DNA of 64,000 nucleotides from NCBI GenBank assembly GCA_020152595.1, contig JAIGNY010001477.1, forward strand, positions 1,185,001 to 1,249,000, in the 5' to 3' direction. This DNA is from Chiridota heheva (lineage: Eukaryota; Echinodermata; Holothuroidea; Apodida; Chiridotidae). Under the pieces are notes generated by a model, which had not been told where the DNA came from, made no database searches, and was given only the letters and a program-made list of their open reading frames with translations. A program made the position numbers and the translations under genes. Positions 34,007 to 45,960 of the stretch are shown here, piece by piece; position 1 is the first letter of the stretch; the number at the start of each line of letters is the position of its first letter.

Positions 34007-34076
34007 GCCTTATAGCTCAGTGGTAGAGCAACCGAACGGTAGTCGGGGGTCTCGGGTTCGAATCCCGATGAGGGCA
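34007..34076 (+). tRNA. tRNA-Thr-like, unit 3 (best copy)
   Basis: A box TAGCTCAGTGGTAGAGCA, anticodon arm CCGA-ACGGTAG-TCGG, T arm TCGGGTTCGAATCCCGA (5 bp), and 3' end GAGGGCA with T5 downstream. Non-canonical points are C33, the 27-43 A-G mismatch, and two acceptor mismatches. If functional it would read ACC with a GGT anticodon. Confidence 0.5.
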
Positions 34077-34238
34077 TATGATTTTTCTCTCACCATCTCA
34101 CATTCATTATTCAAATGTTCCAGTGGAGAACTGCATTCCACACATTTCACACCATCTCTATCTAATTATGTAGCTGCACTCGAGCAGCACTGAGAGGAAT
34201 TGAAGCCTTAGGGAAAATTGAGGGGGTAATACCACTTG

Positions 34239-34309
34239 GCCTTATAGCTCAGTGGTAGAGCAACTGAACGGTAGTCGGGGGGTCTCGGGTTCGAATCCCG
34301 ATGAGGGCA
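34239..34309 (+). tRNA. tRNA-Thr-like, unit 4 (one extra G)
   Basis: As unit 3, but the variable region has an added G (GTCGGGGGGTCTC) and the anticodon stem has ACTGAACGG. Length 71. The T arm is intact. Confidence 0.45.
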
Positions 34310-34473
34310 TATGATTTTTCTCTCACCATCTCACATTCATTATTCAAATGTTCCAGTGGAGAACTGCATTCCACACATTTCACACCATCTCTATCTAATT
34401 ATGTAGCTGCACTCGAGCAGCACTGAGAGGAATTGAAGCCTTAGGGGAAAATTCGAGGGGGTAATACCACTTG

Positions 34474-34543
34474 GCCTTATAGCTCAGTGGTAGAGCAACC
34501 GAACGGTAGTCGGGGGTCTCGGGTTCGAATCCCGATGAGGGCA
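34474..34543 (+). tRNA. tRNA-Thr-like, unit 5
   Basis: Same sequence as unit 3 through the tRNA part, with intact A box, GGT centre, T arm and T5 stop. Its spacer is cut short by the right (AT)n tract. Confidence 0.5.
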
Positions 34544-34621
34544 TATGATTTTTCTCTCACCATCTCACATTCATTATTCAAATGTTCCAGTGGAGAACTG
34601 CATTCCACACATTTCACACCA

Positions 34622-35088
<467 letters not shown>

Positions 35089-35089
35089 C

Positions 35090-35257
35090 AGGGTTAATGA
35101 ATAACGCGCTATGCGTTCGGTACAGGATAATGCATAGAAGCTGGTTGCACACATATTGCTGGATGCACTTGGGCTCCGCCCTCGTGCCATCACTCAATAT
35201 GTGCCCATCTTCATACTTATCCTGTATTGAACTCATAGCGCGTTATTCATTAACCCT
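35090..35257. mobile_element. Palindromic MITE, 168 bp
   Basis: The left arm AGGGTTAATGAATAACGCGC continuing TATG is exactly complementary to the right end CATAG-CGCGTTATTCATTAACCCT. Inner arms TACAGGATAA and TTATCCTGTA, and CACATATTG and CAATATGTG, also pair, so nearly the whole element folds back on itself. It starts right at the end of the (AT)n tract. There is no coding capacity. Confidence 0.8.
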
Positions 35258-35513
35258 TTATTAATTAATACAGCAGCTTTTAAATACATCCAATGCAAAA
35301 GATTGAAGTGAAAGCTAGATAGTTACTAATCAGGCTGGTATTTTTTGAATAAATTTTCTATAAAACTGAAATAGCAAACAATATATGTGTATGTAGATGG
35401 CGATTATAGCCTAAGCCTTTAAATATTCTGACTCTGACGGTAAGAGGTGGAGACGTTTACAGGGCAGATATCAACATGGACAGTAATATGCGCGGAAGTG
35501 ACTCCCAAACTGT

Positions 35514-35551
35514 ACACACACACACACACACGCACACACACACTCCCACAC
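35514..35551. repeat. (CA)n microsatellite
   Basis: An ACACACACACACACACACGC run with a few interruptions, in otherwise unique sequence. Confidence 0.85.
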
Positions 35552-35664
35552 AAAGCGCACAGTATGAATTTAATTCAAAACGATCCACAACAATATGTGA
35601 CGTGAAAGATATGAACATTGCAATTTTAATGAGACAAGATTCCCTCTTTAAAGTTTCTTCTTAA

Positions 35665-35930
35665 AGAATCACTTCACTAGGCCGAAAAGAGAGGGCGCTT
35701 GTTTTTGCGAATTTCACAGATATATCATCCGGAAAAGATCGATAAACTTCATGACTCCATAGCCCACAGATGATGTGTGGGCAAAGGTTACTTGAATATT
35801 CATATTGACCAGAAATTTGCTACACCGTTGCGTGCTAGATAAGCATTTGAATTTGGGAGGGAAGGGAGAGGGGAGGGGAAGGGGGAGGACCTCTTAAAAA
35901 TACGCCCTCTCTTTTCGGTATAATGCTCCT
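35665..35930. mobile_element. TTAA-flanked MITE, 266 bp
   Basis: TTAA lies at 35661-35664 and 35931-35934. The left terminus AGAATCACTTCACTAGGCCG then AAAAGAGAGGGCG is complementary to the right one, CGCCCTCTCTTTTCGGTAT then AATGCTCCT. No frame is present. The ends fit a piggyBac/Kolobok-type non-autonomous element distinct from the 32.3 kb family. Confidence 0.75.
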
Positions 35931-36386
35931 TTAAATGTGTACAGAGATAACGAATTTACAGTAATAATGGGTAGGGAATTCCGGAATTTAAAACTTGTAT
36001 ATCGCACTTCAGAATGCAAAATACGTGCATGTCCTTAGAAGAGGAATATGTAATTGGCTTTGAGAGTTCATGCTAATGACGCCTGTATTGAAAGTGGTAT
36101 AAGCCTAGAACGAAAAGGTGGAAGATGACATAACCATAACGAAAAAGGAATTTCCCTAAAAGAACGGTAACAGCGATTTATATTTAGATATGCTTACCAT
36201 CAAGGGTATTTTCTCGGTTATTCATTCCATTTCCAAAATATTTACCCTGCCGCATTCACAATGGAAGCTGTACGTTATCATTGTATAATTTGCTTAAAGT
36301 ACGAAGGTTACTTCGAGCGCTGATAGATTTGTCCACACAAATTGTGTTCAGTATATGAGAAGTAGAGTGCTGAAGAACGGTATTAA

Positions 36387-36468
36387 GGTAGCGTGGCCGA
36401 GCGGTCTAAGGCGCTGGTTTAAGGCACCAGTCATTTCGATGGCGTGGGTTCGAATCCCACCGCTGCCA
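36387..36468 (+). tRNA. tRNA-Leu(AAG)
   Basis: An 82-nt type II tRNA. The acceptor stem is GGTAGCG/CGCTGCC with discriminator A, A box TGGCCGAGCGGTCTAAGG, anticodon arm CTGGT-TTAAGGC-ACCAG with T33 and anticodon AAG (reads CTT), a long variable arm CATTTCGATGG, and T arm GTGGGTTCGAATCCCAC. All stems close. No strong T-run is seen immediately after it (AATACGTTTGTTGC), so the terminator is weak. It is the best RNA gene in the window. Confidence 0.95.
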
Positions 36469-37156
36469 ATACGTTTGTTGCAATTTTAAACATTTACATG
36501 TTTGTACAAACAAACAATCTTAACATGTGTTCGACCGTCATTCATTCAATTTCATTATTTAGGTTCAGGAGAGTAACCAGGTAACAAATTATATTTTTTA
36601 CAAATTCGCAAATCATTTTAGAATATAGCATTTACAAAATACGCACTGATTGTATTTGTTTTATATGTGCTATTCTTAAACCGTTAAATTTGCTGCACAC
36701 AACCTGAAGCTATCATTCTTAAATAAACTTTAGTCAGTTAATCTGGTTAAAACTCGACCTGGTCAAACTTACGGCGCATTATAACAACAAATAATACAAT
36801 GTGTATAGAGAAAATAATCTTAATAATGATTGCCCAGTTGCGGGTGAATAAAACTTAAAACATTATTAGATTATATCTCAACACCATCTCAATACCTAAT
36901 TGATACAAACAAGATACGAGATAAAGAGAAGACAGTTTTTAATTATTAAAGAAAGCCCCGGAGTACAAACAATTTTACTTTAGTTTCAGGCTTTAAGCTT
37001 TGTGGTGTCGTAAGCAGATAACAGCGTGGTTCTGTGGACAGAATTTTCGACAGTTCAATTGATGAAAAGATTTATCATTATTTCTATTTTTAGGTTAAAA
37101 TCAATCAATCAATGAACCTCTACTCGTGTTGATTTTCCGACAGGTCTGATGATTTG
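36469..37156. other. Intergenic, no gene seen
   Basis: This is the 3' flank of tRNA-Leu. Its first 35 bases resemble the flank of the relic at 16691-16767. AT-rich; contains AATCAATCAATCAATGAA near 37100, close to the 3' end of the LINE, which could be a LINE tail or target-site sequence. Confidence 0.45.
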
Positions 37157-37241
37157 TCAACAAACCGATTGAGTAAAGAAGTAAGTATACAGCCTTGGAG
37201 TCGGAGAAGATGGCAAAGTGGCTGAGCGAAAATTACTCAAC

Positions 37242-37769
37242 TTAAACTTTAGGGCGAGGAGAATGGACTTTGCCTCGGCTGAATAGATGGACGAGTAGTT
37301 GGGAAGCCTGCAAGTGGGGGGTGATGTCTTGGATGACAGAGGCAGCAGCAGCAGCTGTCTTGTCGCCTTCCTTGGAGCCATCAGTATAGATGGAGGTGTA
37401 GTTTGAGAGTTGGTCTTTGATTTGGTTGTAGAGATTTTTTAAGAGGTTAGGGTGGGTTTTGGCTTTGTGATGAGTGGAGAGGCCCAGGTAGATAGAAGGG
37501 AAGGTGGTGGCCCAAGGAGGAAAAATGGACCAGGAGAAGGTGCCAAGAGTGGCGGGGTTGATGCCGAGATGGAGGAGGTCTGATTTAATGCGTAAGCTAA
37601 AGGGAGGGGGTATGGTTTCAGTTCTATCAAAGAGGGTGGAGAAATTGGGGTACCTAATGATGTTGTAAACAGGGTTCAGGTAAGCCTGAAGATTTTGAGG
37701 AGAGCATGTCGGTTCGCACCCCAAGTGGTGATGGAGAGGAGGCGGAGAAAGTTGAGGGAGCTGTTGCAT
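37242..37769 (-). pseudogene. LINE RNase H segment
   Basis: Within this 175-residue frame, YTSIYTDGSKEGDKTAAAAA matches the RNase H start (YTDGSK, first catalytic Asp), preceded by a connection region with YNIIRYPNFSTLFDRTETIP. The second half of RNase H seems continued in another frame at 37157-37381, with YSSIYSAEAKSILLALK holding the catalytic Glu. It would degrade RNA in the RNA-DNA hybrid. The frame change shows decay. Confidence 0.75.
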
Positions 37770-37850
37770 TTCTGTTTTAGGTTGGTGATGTCTTGCTTGT
37801 AGGGGAGCTTGGGGTCTAGAATTAAACCCATGAACTTCGTGTGTTCAATA

Positions 37851-38708
37851 TTAGGGATGCGATTGCCATTGACTGATTGAGCACGAGGTTCTGGTTGGGT
37901 GGAGGTTGTTGAAATGACAGAAGTGCATGCAGACTGTCTTGTCTTTGGAGAATTTAAAACCATTATTGTTGCACCAGACTTGCAGCTGGTTGAGGCTGAG
38001 TTGGAGAGTATTTTTAACAAAAGGAAAGCTAGGGAAGGAGTAGAAGATGGTGAAGTCGTCCACGTAGAGGGTACGTTTGATGTTGGGGCCAAGGTTGTCC
38101 GCGATGTCATTAATGCTCATGTTAAAGAGAGTGGGGGAGAGGATGCTGCCCTGGGGGACGCCCTCTTCTTGGGGGTAGGGGTTGGAGAGGGTGTGGCCAA
38201 TACGAAATTGGAACTGCTCAGAGGAAGTTTTGAATAAAGATAAGGAGGTGGCCTCTAGAGGCTGATGGTGTAAATCTTGAGGGTAATGCCGTATTTCCAA
38301 GTGGTGTCGAAAGCTTTCTCGAGGTCGAAAAAGATGGCAATGAGGTGCTTCTCTTTTTGCAAAGGATTCCCGGATAGCGGTGTCGAGCGTAATTAACTGG
38401 TTTGGGATATTGCGACGTTTCCGGATTCCGCTTTGGTAAGAGGAGAGGATTCTATTGGTCTTAAGGAACCAGTTTAGTCTCTGATTAATGATCCTTTCCA
38501 TAATTTTACAGAGACAGCAGGTGAGGGCGACGGGGCGGTAGCTGGAGGGGTCGGTGCTGTCCTTCCCCATTTTAGGGACGGGGGTGACAATAGGTGTCCT
38601 CCAGATATGGGGAAAGGACCAAATGTGGTTAAGGATGGGTAGTAGGGTAGTAATGGCCTTGTTGGGGAGGTGTTTTAGGAACTGGTAGGGGATGTTATCT
38701 GAACCCAT
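37851..38708 (-). pseudogene. LINE reverse transcriptase
   Basis: A 285-residue frame has most RT motifs: SDNIPYQFLKHLP, WRTPIVTPVPKMGKD, SSYRPVALTCCLCKIMERII, the template-grip EGVPQGSILSPTLFNMSIND and catalytic YVDDF. Motif 3/A is damaged: residues 130-155 (FAKREAPHCHLFRPRESFRH) read like a shifted frame and lack the usual FDxxxAFD. A second frame (37676-38110) takes over for the thumb. It is therefore not functional as written. Confidence 0.8.
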
Positions 38709-38913
38709 GAAGGTGCAGCCAGCGTTGTGGGTGGCTTAGTTTAATTCAGAAAGGGTAAGAGGGGTGTTGTAGCCCTCGGAGTGAAGTTGTTCCAATTGTT
38801 AGTTTTACTGTCTTGGTACGGCTGATGCGAAAGAGGTTGAGGTTGTGGGTGATTGGGTTAGTTTTGAAGTACTTGAGGGCTTTTTCCTATTCTTGATGGC
38901 GGTTTTGCAGTCA

Positions 38914-39654
38914 TCAGAGAACCAGGGTTGGGGTGATTATGGGATTTAAAGGTTTTGGGAATAGAGCAGGTGGCGATGTTGATAAGGATATTACTGAAGT
39001 TTGACATGGGATCCTCACCCTCGAGGAGATGGGGGAGAGGTGTGAGTCACACAGGGTTTCAAAAAGGGGCCAGTCAGCCTTCTTGAGATTCCAATTGGGG
39101 GTGTGGTCAGTGGGGGTTTGTAGGTTGGAGTGTATAAAAAGAGGGTAATGGTCACTAGTACAGAGATCAACAATGACCGTCCAGCTAAAATCAAGGAGGG
39201 GCTTGGGGGAACAGATAGACAGGTCAATACAGGTGAGGGAGCATGTGGCAGGGTGAAAGTGGGTCGCGGAATTAGTGTTGAGCAAGGAGAGACTATGCTG
39301 TCGAAGATTGTTTTGATGAGCTTGCCTCGAGGGGGAAGGGAGGGGATATTGGAGCACCACAGGGGCTTGAAGTCACCAAGAAGGATGAAAGTGGAGGGGA
39401 GCTGAGAGATGAGGTTTTTAAGGCTAGTTGGCTGAATGTTGGCGTTGGGGGGAGATAGATGTTGCAAAGAGTGAAGGTTTTGTGGGGGGAGATAGACATA
39501 CAGATGGCCTGAAGGTCGTTGTGCACATGAATAGGACTGTGTGGGATATCGTATCTAACGATAATGGAGACGCCCCACAGGCCATTTTGGCGTCCACTTG
39601 ATGTTCGTGATAGCAAGCGAAGTTGATGAGAGAATAATAGTCTGTGGTTTTCAA
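38914..39654 (-). pseudogene. LINE apurinic-type endonuclease
   Basis: Overlapping frames give an endonuclease: VSIIVRYDIPHSPIHVHNDL then CMSISPHKTFTLCNIYLPPT, STFILLGDFKPLWCS (usually GDFNxH/W) and, near the end, the catalytic-type SDHYPLFIHSNLQTP with FSWTVIVDLC before it. The His and Asp of SDH are kept. Two or more frameshifts split the domain. In an active element it nicks the target DNA. Confidence 0.75.
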
Positions 39655-40219
39655 GATTTCTTGTAGGCAGAAGACGACCGGATTGAAGGTGGTGGCCAGA
39701 AGGTCAATTTTTTCAGGATTGGACTTAAGGCTTCTTATGTTCCATTGTATAATGTTGTTATGTTATTGTAATTGTTTATGTTGCACGCCATAAGGAGGCA
39801 GGGGGTTATCTTGAGGAAAATCTGTTGGGTCTGAGTTGGTTATTTTTTCTTTGAATCTGTTCCTGTTTCTTTGGGAGCGTTTATTTTTAAAGTTGGACCT
39901 AAAGTATGTTCGGTAATCGAACAATCCATGTTCTCTTCCGTATCATATGTGTGGGTTTGGATGGTGGGCTCTTTAGTTGTTTGTTGGTTTGATGATTGTT
40001 AGCCAGGCTGGCTTAAGTTTGATGGCATTAGAGGTGTTGGGGTAGGGAACGGCGAGATTCTTAAAGGAGGAAGGAAGGAATGTTATGGAGAGAAGTGGTG
40101 GTAGCGGAGGTGGTTTGGTAATGGGTGTGGTTGGGTTGTTGGCATTGGTGATGGACTTAGGACTGGGTAAGAAGAGCCAGGTGAGGTCGGTTTGGGTATG
40201 TGAGTCAGCTTTAGTTGTG

Positions 40220-41030
40220 TTAGGGGGACAATATTGGTGTTAGAGGAGACTGCGCTCGAGTAGGATGGTTTAGTGTGGGGAGAGGCAAAAATTGCTTCCT
40301 GGCCTCCGGGTAAGTGATCTTGGGATTAAGGGTTTTTAGTATGGTTATTTGCTTTTCCTGAAGCCAGGTGGGGCAGTCTTTTGAGAAGGAGGATGGTGAG
40401 TTGGGTGAGTACCGTCGCAATTGGTACGGTGTGGGGTGCTGGTACAAGAGGTGCTGTCATGGTCCAGGTCTCCACAGTTGCCACAGCGCGCTTGGCTGCG
40501 GAAAGTTTTTTTTTTCCATGGCCGTACCTCTGGCACTTATGAGAACGGAGGGGTTTAGGAATATAAGGGGTGACTTGGATTCTCAGGTTGCCAGCAGTGA
40601 TGTAGGAGGGGAGAGTTGGTGTGGAAAACGTCAGGAAGATAGTATTAGTTGGTGTTTCGGTACTGTCTCTTTTGGGATGGGACGACGGGCTTTAGTAACG
40701 TGTTGATTGGTAAGTTCCTCTACATGGTCTTCATCGGTCAGGTAGGCTAGGTCTTTAGTTCCGACCACACCTTTGCTGGAGTTTACGTCAAAACGATGGT
40801 GGTGAGGGGGGACTATAACGTCAAGGCGACAAGGCCGACAAGGCCTTTGTGAATTAGAAAAGGGGAAACTTTTTTTAAACTATCTGGTTTATTGATGGCC
40901 TGTATTATTACATTTTTTGGGGATGGTGCTGAAGAATGGTCAATGAGGGTAGCAGGTGGGTCACGGGGAGGGGAGGAGAGGGAGGGTAAAGGCAGAAGCG
41001 TTTCGTCATGATGAAGAAAAACAAAAACAA
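40220..41030 (-). pseudogene. LINE ORF1 gag-like protein with zinc knuckle
   Basis: The front region near 40830-40900 reads INKPDSLKKVSPFLIHKGL, typical of gag of Jockey-like LINEs. A CCHC knuckle CGNCGDLDHDSTSC lies in 40345-40536. The tail DCPTWLQEKQITILKTLNPK and ITYPEARKQF (40220-40447) is a widely conserved gag ending. It binds LINE RNA. Frameshifts lie between the parts and stops lie in 40540-40800. Confidence 0.75.
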
Positions 41031-43046
41031 GGGCCGAGAGACCAGAGGCAACTAGAAAAACTAGACATCAATGATGTTATAGCTCAACCCATAACAATGC
41101 AAGAAGAATTGATTGCTTGTATTGATTTGATTTTTGTCATATGTATTTTTATGTTTTTAATGTTTTATTTGAGGTCCATTTCATTTTGGAATGGACTTTA
41201 AAATAAAACATCATCTTAAAAATCCAAGAGTTTTAACTTTCCTGTATGAGTTGTATTCAGTTTGTTTGTTTGGATTTGATGGCACCTTAACAGTCAGGTC
41301 ATAGGTGCCAAACAAGGTTAGTTGTGAATGACTGACAGATTGTTTTTCAGTGATTACTTGGTTTTGTGGTGGGTGCAATGAGGTTCACGTCATAGCGATG
41401 TCTGGAAGATTATGCTTCTAACAAAAGCTATGTGACATTCAATGTATGGTGTCATTATGACTCGCTCGATTACTGACGTTGGCAAAGTCAATTCCACCAA
41501 AACGTATGGTTAGAAAATACATTTTGTAAACATAACAACATTTCTAACATTTACACATTAATCTTCATAAATGTTAAATTAATTTCAAATGGCCGGTACT
41601 GAAAAAAGATTACTGACCAAACATGTTTCAAAACGGCAAAATTTGTCATATTTAGCCTGGTAATCGGCCAAACTAGCAACTATGGTTGTGACAGTTAGCA
41701 TTTTATTCTATAAACGTACAGCTGTCACCATTACGGTCCTTAACCGTTTAACCGTAAGGCCCGTTGTCATAAGTGGACGCCCTTTTAACGTGAGCATACC
41801 GCGTTCTTACCGCGAGATCTTCGCCAGGTTCTTAACAATAGACCTTCCATAGCAACCCACGCTAATCCACGGCCTGGATTTTTAACCAATCAAATGCAGT
41901 AAAGCAAAAGTGTAAGGGAGCAGCATAGTGGGGATGTGAGGTACCTCATTGGAGGGAGGAGGGACAGCATTGGGCAGAGACAGTTGTGGCTACTGGGAGG
42001 AGGATGGTCAAAATCGTCCAACTTATCTTTTTCTATTGGTTTTTCTTGTCCCCAGTAGGCAAATAGACTAAAATATTGGATGGGATCTATAGCTAAATAT
42101 AAGTGTAACTGTCACAGTCGTGTGGAAAACTAATTTTATTTATACAACAGGAGACAAAGAAAATTCTTTAAATAGGGTGGAGAGGGGGGATACCCCCATT
42201 ATGGGAGTATTGCTCAAAATGGAAGGGGGGGAAATCCTTATAATGGAAGGGGAATCCTCATAATGGGGAATTCTCATAAGAATTCTCATAATGGGGAATT
42301 CTCATAATGGGGAGAAACACGGAAGGTAGGCCAATAAATGTTGTAATTATATATCGTTTTTAGTAGTTGCTGCTGTAGGATATTGTGTTACTTCTTTCTG
42401 GGACGTACAACATAAACTTCAAAATTATCATGTTACGTCGGAGTTCTTACTCACAAAGTGGGGACAGGCTTAACGCTCCCCACCATAACACACATCTGAG
42501 GCTAACATGTTTTTAAAACACATTTTATCTCAAAATTGGGTATATAGTGTTAGTGGCCCAGGGGAGGGGGAGACTTCCCAATAATTACGGCCATGAGTGT
42601 TTGTTTGATAATGGTAATTCAGGGTCATACAAGCAAGAATATGCCTCCTTCTTTGATTTAAGTAAACAATTTAAAGAGAAGAAATATATTTTTGATTCCT
42701 ATGCCATACATGGCAGTGTATGAAATGCGATGAACAAAATTTACATTTTTAAATCGTACAGAACGAAAAAGAAGCTCATTAAAGTAAATATAAAGCAAAT
42801 GAAAATTAAGAAACTACTGTTGCATGCTTAACAGTGCCTATAAAATGAAAAAATAACAAGTACACATTTGGGGAGGGGAGAATTTGTTTAAGTTTTAATT
42901 CGCATCTTATGCCCCGAAGTTTGGATAAGAAGCCATGCATGCTCCTTTACGTTGAAGATGTGGATTTACGGCCCCTAAGGGTCCAAGATTCATTGTATAA
43001 ACATGCGTTTCTGCATCCAACCCATTTCATGATTCAATTGTCTGAT
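41031..43046. other. Intergenic, short tandem repeats, no gene seen
   Basis: Between about 42220 and 42315 a GGGGAATTCTCATAATG-like unit of 16-18 bp is repeated several times. A CCGTTTAACCGTAAGG block with self-complementary parts lies near 41740. No protein domain was recognised. Confidence 0.5.
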
Positions 43047-43215
43047 CAGGGGCGGCGGAGCCTTAAAATATTGGGGGATTTAATGGAATAAAGTGACATG
43101 ACATGTGATAACAATATTGCGGGGGGAGGGTGGATTTGATTCAGTAACGTGATACGTTCACCTAAAATTATTGTACTGAAGCCCGCACATCTTCCTTCCA
43201 GCTCCGCCGCCTCTG
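43047..43215. mobile_element. Short MITE, 169 bp
   Basis: CAGGGGCGGCGGAGC at the left is complementary, with one mismatch, to GCTCCGCCGCCTCTG at the right. Internal blocks match the diverged copy at 2888-3047. TSDs are not clear. Confidence 0.65.
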
Positions 43216-43941
43216 TTGATTGCATGTCATCATGGATGATAGGACCGAAATAAAATGATAAAACCCTTGATATGAACGCACAATGTAAGTTTCGCGTAAC
43301 TAGCATGACCACTTTCATATGAAATTCTAATTGGTTCTTCCTGTTTGTTCAAACTTAAGGAAACACTGGAATAATATATTTAACATTCATCATATTCATG
43401 TAACGATAATCATCCTCTGGTTTAACCCGATTTTTCGTTCACACAAAGCTCTCTGTTCACACGTTAAAAACAAAACAACTGTAACTTGATGCAAGGATAG
43501 AAGGCGGGATTACGTAATTTCCCCTTTGACGTCACTACTGCTACGAGATAAATCTGGGTCACTGCTGTAGATTTATATTGTGGACATACGCCACCTAGAT
43601 ATCGGTCTGTTTACTAGTTTTGGTCTGTTCACTAGTTTCATTGTGGAATAAATATGCGAGATTAAATCTCTTCGCATCTCTCTATTAATATCCATCGAGC
43701 ATATAAACATGGTGCCAGAAGCGGAATAAAACTCTCAATTTTTAGTTTTGAATTTCTTGGAACGGATACGTGACTCAATCTCGTCAAATGTCACTCATAG
43801 TAAGCACAGTAAAATGACTTGCCAACAGCCTAACGTAATCGCATATATATCGCTAATGTAACTCATATAACATTAGGTCCGTACCGAAAATAGACTGAAC
43901 TCTTAAGTTGAATCATACTACTATTATCATCAACAATAACA

Positions 43942-44226
43942 ATGGCCAAAGCATTACGTAGACCCGATACCCTATCTTTTGATGGCAATGTCGCTGAAAA
44001 TTGGCGAATTTTTCAACAGGATTTTGATATTTTTATCGCCGCTGCACACAGTGATAAGCCAGCGTAAATGCAGGCTGCAATCCTTCTAAATCTGGTAGGC
44101 CCAGAAGCCATCGAACGTGAGCGATCTTTTGTTTCTACAGCGGAGGTCAAAGAAGGGACAGTTGTTATTACTGCGGGAGAAAGTAAAAAGACCCCAGACT
44201 GCCTAAAACGAAAATTTGTGATCCCA
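43942..44226 (+). pseudogene. Retroelement gag fragment
   Basis: The ATG at 43942 opens MAKALRRPDTLSFDGNVAEN then WRIFQQDFDIFIAAA, and after a TAA continues MQAAILLNLVGPEAIE. F(D/E)GN(V/P)xENWRxFxQxFxxF is the usual start of Gypsy-type gag in invertebrates. The frame soon ends, and capsid and nucleocapsid regions are absent. Confidence 0.7.
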
Positions 44227-44229
44227 ATA

Positions 44230-45960
44230 CCAACATAAGCTGCTGTCCCAGACGGACAACAAGCGCTACAAAGATACCTGTGCGTAATCACCTACCTTGG
44301 CAAATTCATAAGCAATCTCAGCGAAATCGCAGCGCCACTTTATAAGCTCGCCCTCAAATCAGGTGATTGGTGTTGGAATGATACACATCAGCATTCGACA
44401 CTTTGAAGTCAAAAATCACAAACCCACTGGTACTCAAGTATAACAATGTCAACGAGCCTGTGACATTGACATGCGACGCATCAAACATCGGTCTCGGTGC
44501 CGCATGCCCACAAAATGGTGAACCAATTGCCTATGCATCTCGAACCATGACTTCCACAAAAAGAACTACGCGCAAATCGAAAAAGAGCTTTTCGCGGTAG
44601 TCTTTGCCTGCAATCGCTTCAAAGATTACGTCTATGGCAAGCCAGTAACAGTCCAAACAGATCATCAGCCTCTTATCACCATAATGAGAGAGCCCCTTCA
44701 CACTGCTCCAGCACGTCTTCAACGCGTGATGTTAAGACTACAGAATTTTAACATCAATCTCGTGTACAAAAAAGGAAAATAACTCTTCATCGCTGACACA
44801 CTATCTCGCGCACCAGTGAAAGATCTGTCCCAAGAAAGCGAAAGCGATCAATACAAAGTCATGTTTCTCGACTCTATCTCCAACAAGCGTACCCTCCAGC
44901 TCGTGAAGGAAACAGCTAAGGACGCTACACTTCAAACGCTTATCAAAAGTGATACAGAATGGCTGGCCCCAAAGACAAAACCGCGTACTACCAGAGCTTC
45001 GTCCATTTTTCTTATTCAGCGACGAACTTCTCGTTGACAATGGATTTGTTATGAAAGGACTAAGACCAGTGATACCCACATCCCTTCAGACTGAATATGC
45101 CAAAATCCTACATCAAGGTCACCCTGGAATCGAAGCGACCTTGTATATTGGCCAACAATGACATTGAAAACATAGTCAAGGTTTGCAAAGTTTGCAACAC
45201 CTCCAAGCATCACCAACAAAAAGAGCCCTCAAACTGCACCCCATCCCTAAACTCCCATGGTCCACTGTCGCCACAGACTTTTCGAATGGAGCGGCATACA
45301 TTACCTCATGCTCGTCGACTCATATTCAGGCTGGTTTAAAATGGATACCCTTACAGTCTAACATCCAAAGCAGTTATCAACAACTCAAGCGCCACTTCGC
45401 AACTCACGGAATCCCTCACAACCTGATCTCCGACAATGGCGCACAATTTTCCAGCCATGAATTCGCACAAGCATGAGACTTCCAGCATATCACAAGCAGC
45501 CCACATATCCCAATCCAACGGTCTCGTTGAAAGAGCTGTTCAAAGCGCAAAGAAACTTCTCGACCAAACAAAACGAGATGGAACTGACATTTACTTGAAC
45601 CTCTCGTAACATTCCTCGTGATCCCTCCCTTGGATCCCATGCACGTCTTCTGTCAAGGAGAACTCGAACAATCATTCCCACATCCAAAAGTCTCCTCAAG
45701 CCTAAAAGCAAAAGCACTTCTCACGTAACCGCTCAGCTCCAAAGGAAACGCAACCAACAAAAACCGTATTATGACAAATCAGCACGGCCACTCACCCCGC
45801 TTAAGCCAAATCAAGCTGTTCGAGTCCAAACAACAAAAGGACACAATCAGCTCGGAGTGATAGTGTGACTAATTAAATGATCCCAGATCCTACATTGTCT
45901 ATGTTAATGGGACTGAATATAAAAGGAACCGCAGACACCTTCTAGTAGCTGAACCTAAGC
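44230..45960 (+). pseudogene. Retroelement pol remnant: RT thumb, RNase H, integrase
   Basis: It begins with LQRYLCVITYLGKFISNLSE and APLYKLAL, the end of RT. RNase H has VTLTCDASNIGLGAACPQNG and AYASRTMTS, then, in another frame, ELFAVVFACNRFKDYVYGKP and QTDHQPL. ADTLSRAPV closes it. The integrase shows HQGHPGIEATL, a zinc-finger-like VCKVCNTSKHHQQK, and GIPHNLISDNGAQFSSHEF with the second catalytic Asp. A last part ends SGRVFKPNPKYFY. Stops and shifts occur every 100-250 bp. Confidence 0.8.

Larger units (their letters stand above)
37157..41030 (-). mobile_element. LINE of the Jockey/I group, near full length but broken
   Basis: Read on the minus strand, in order: a gag-like ORF1 (40220-41030), an endonuclease (38914-39654), a reverse transcriptase (37851-38708) and an RNase H (37242-37769). 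RT followed by RNase H points to an I-group lineage, while the gag tail is Jockey-like. The element is richer in G+C than its AT-rich surroundings, suggesting a later or independent origin. Poly-A and TSD were not identified. Confidence 0.85.

Noticed and set aside
38914..39616. Separate Pro/Ser-rich host protein genes in the 37-41 kb region
   Set aside because: The Pro/Ser/Thr richness is the composition of the LINE's C-rich coding strand; endonuclease and gag motifs identify the true frames.
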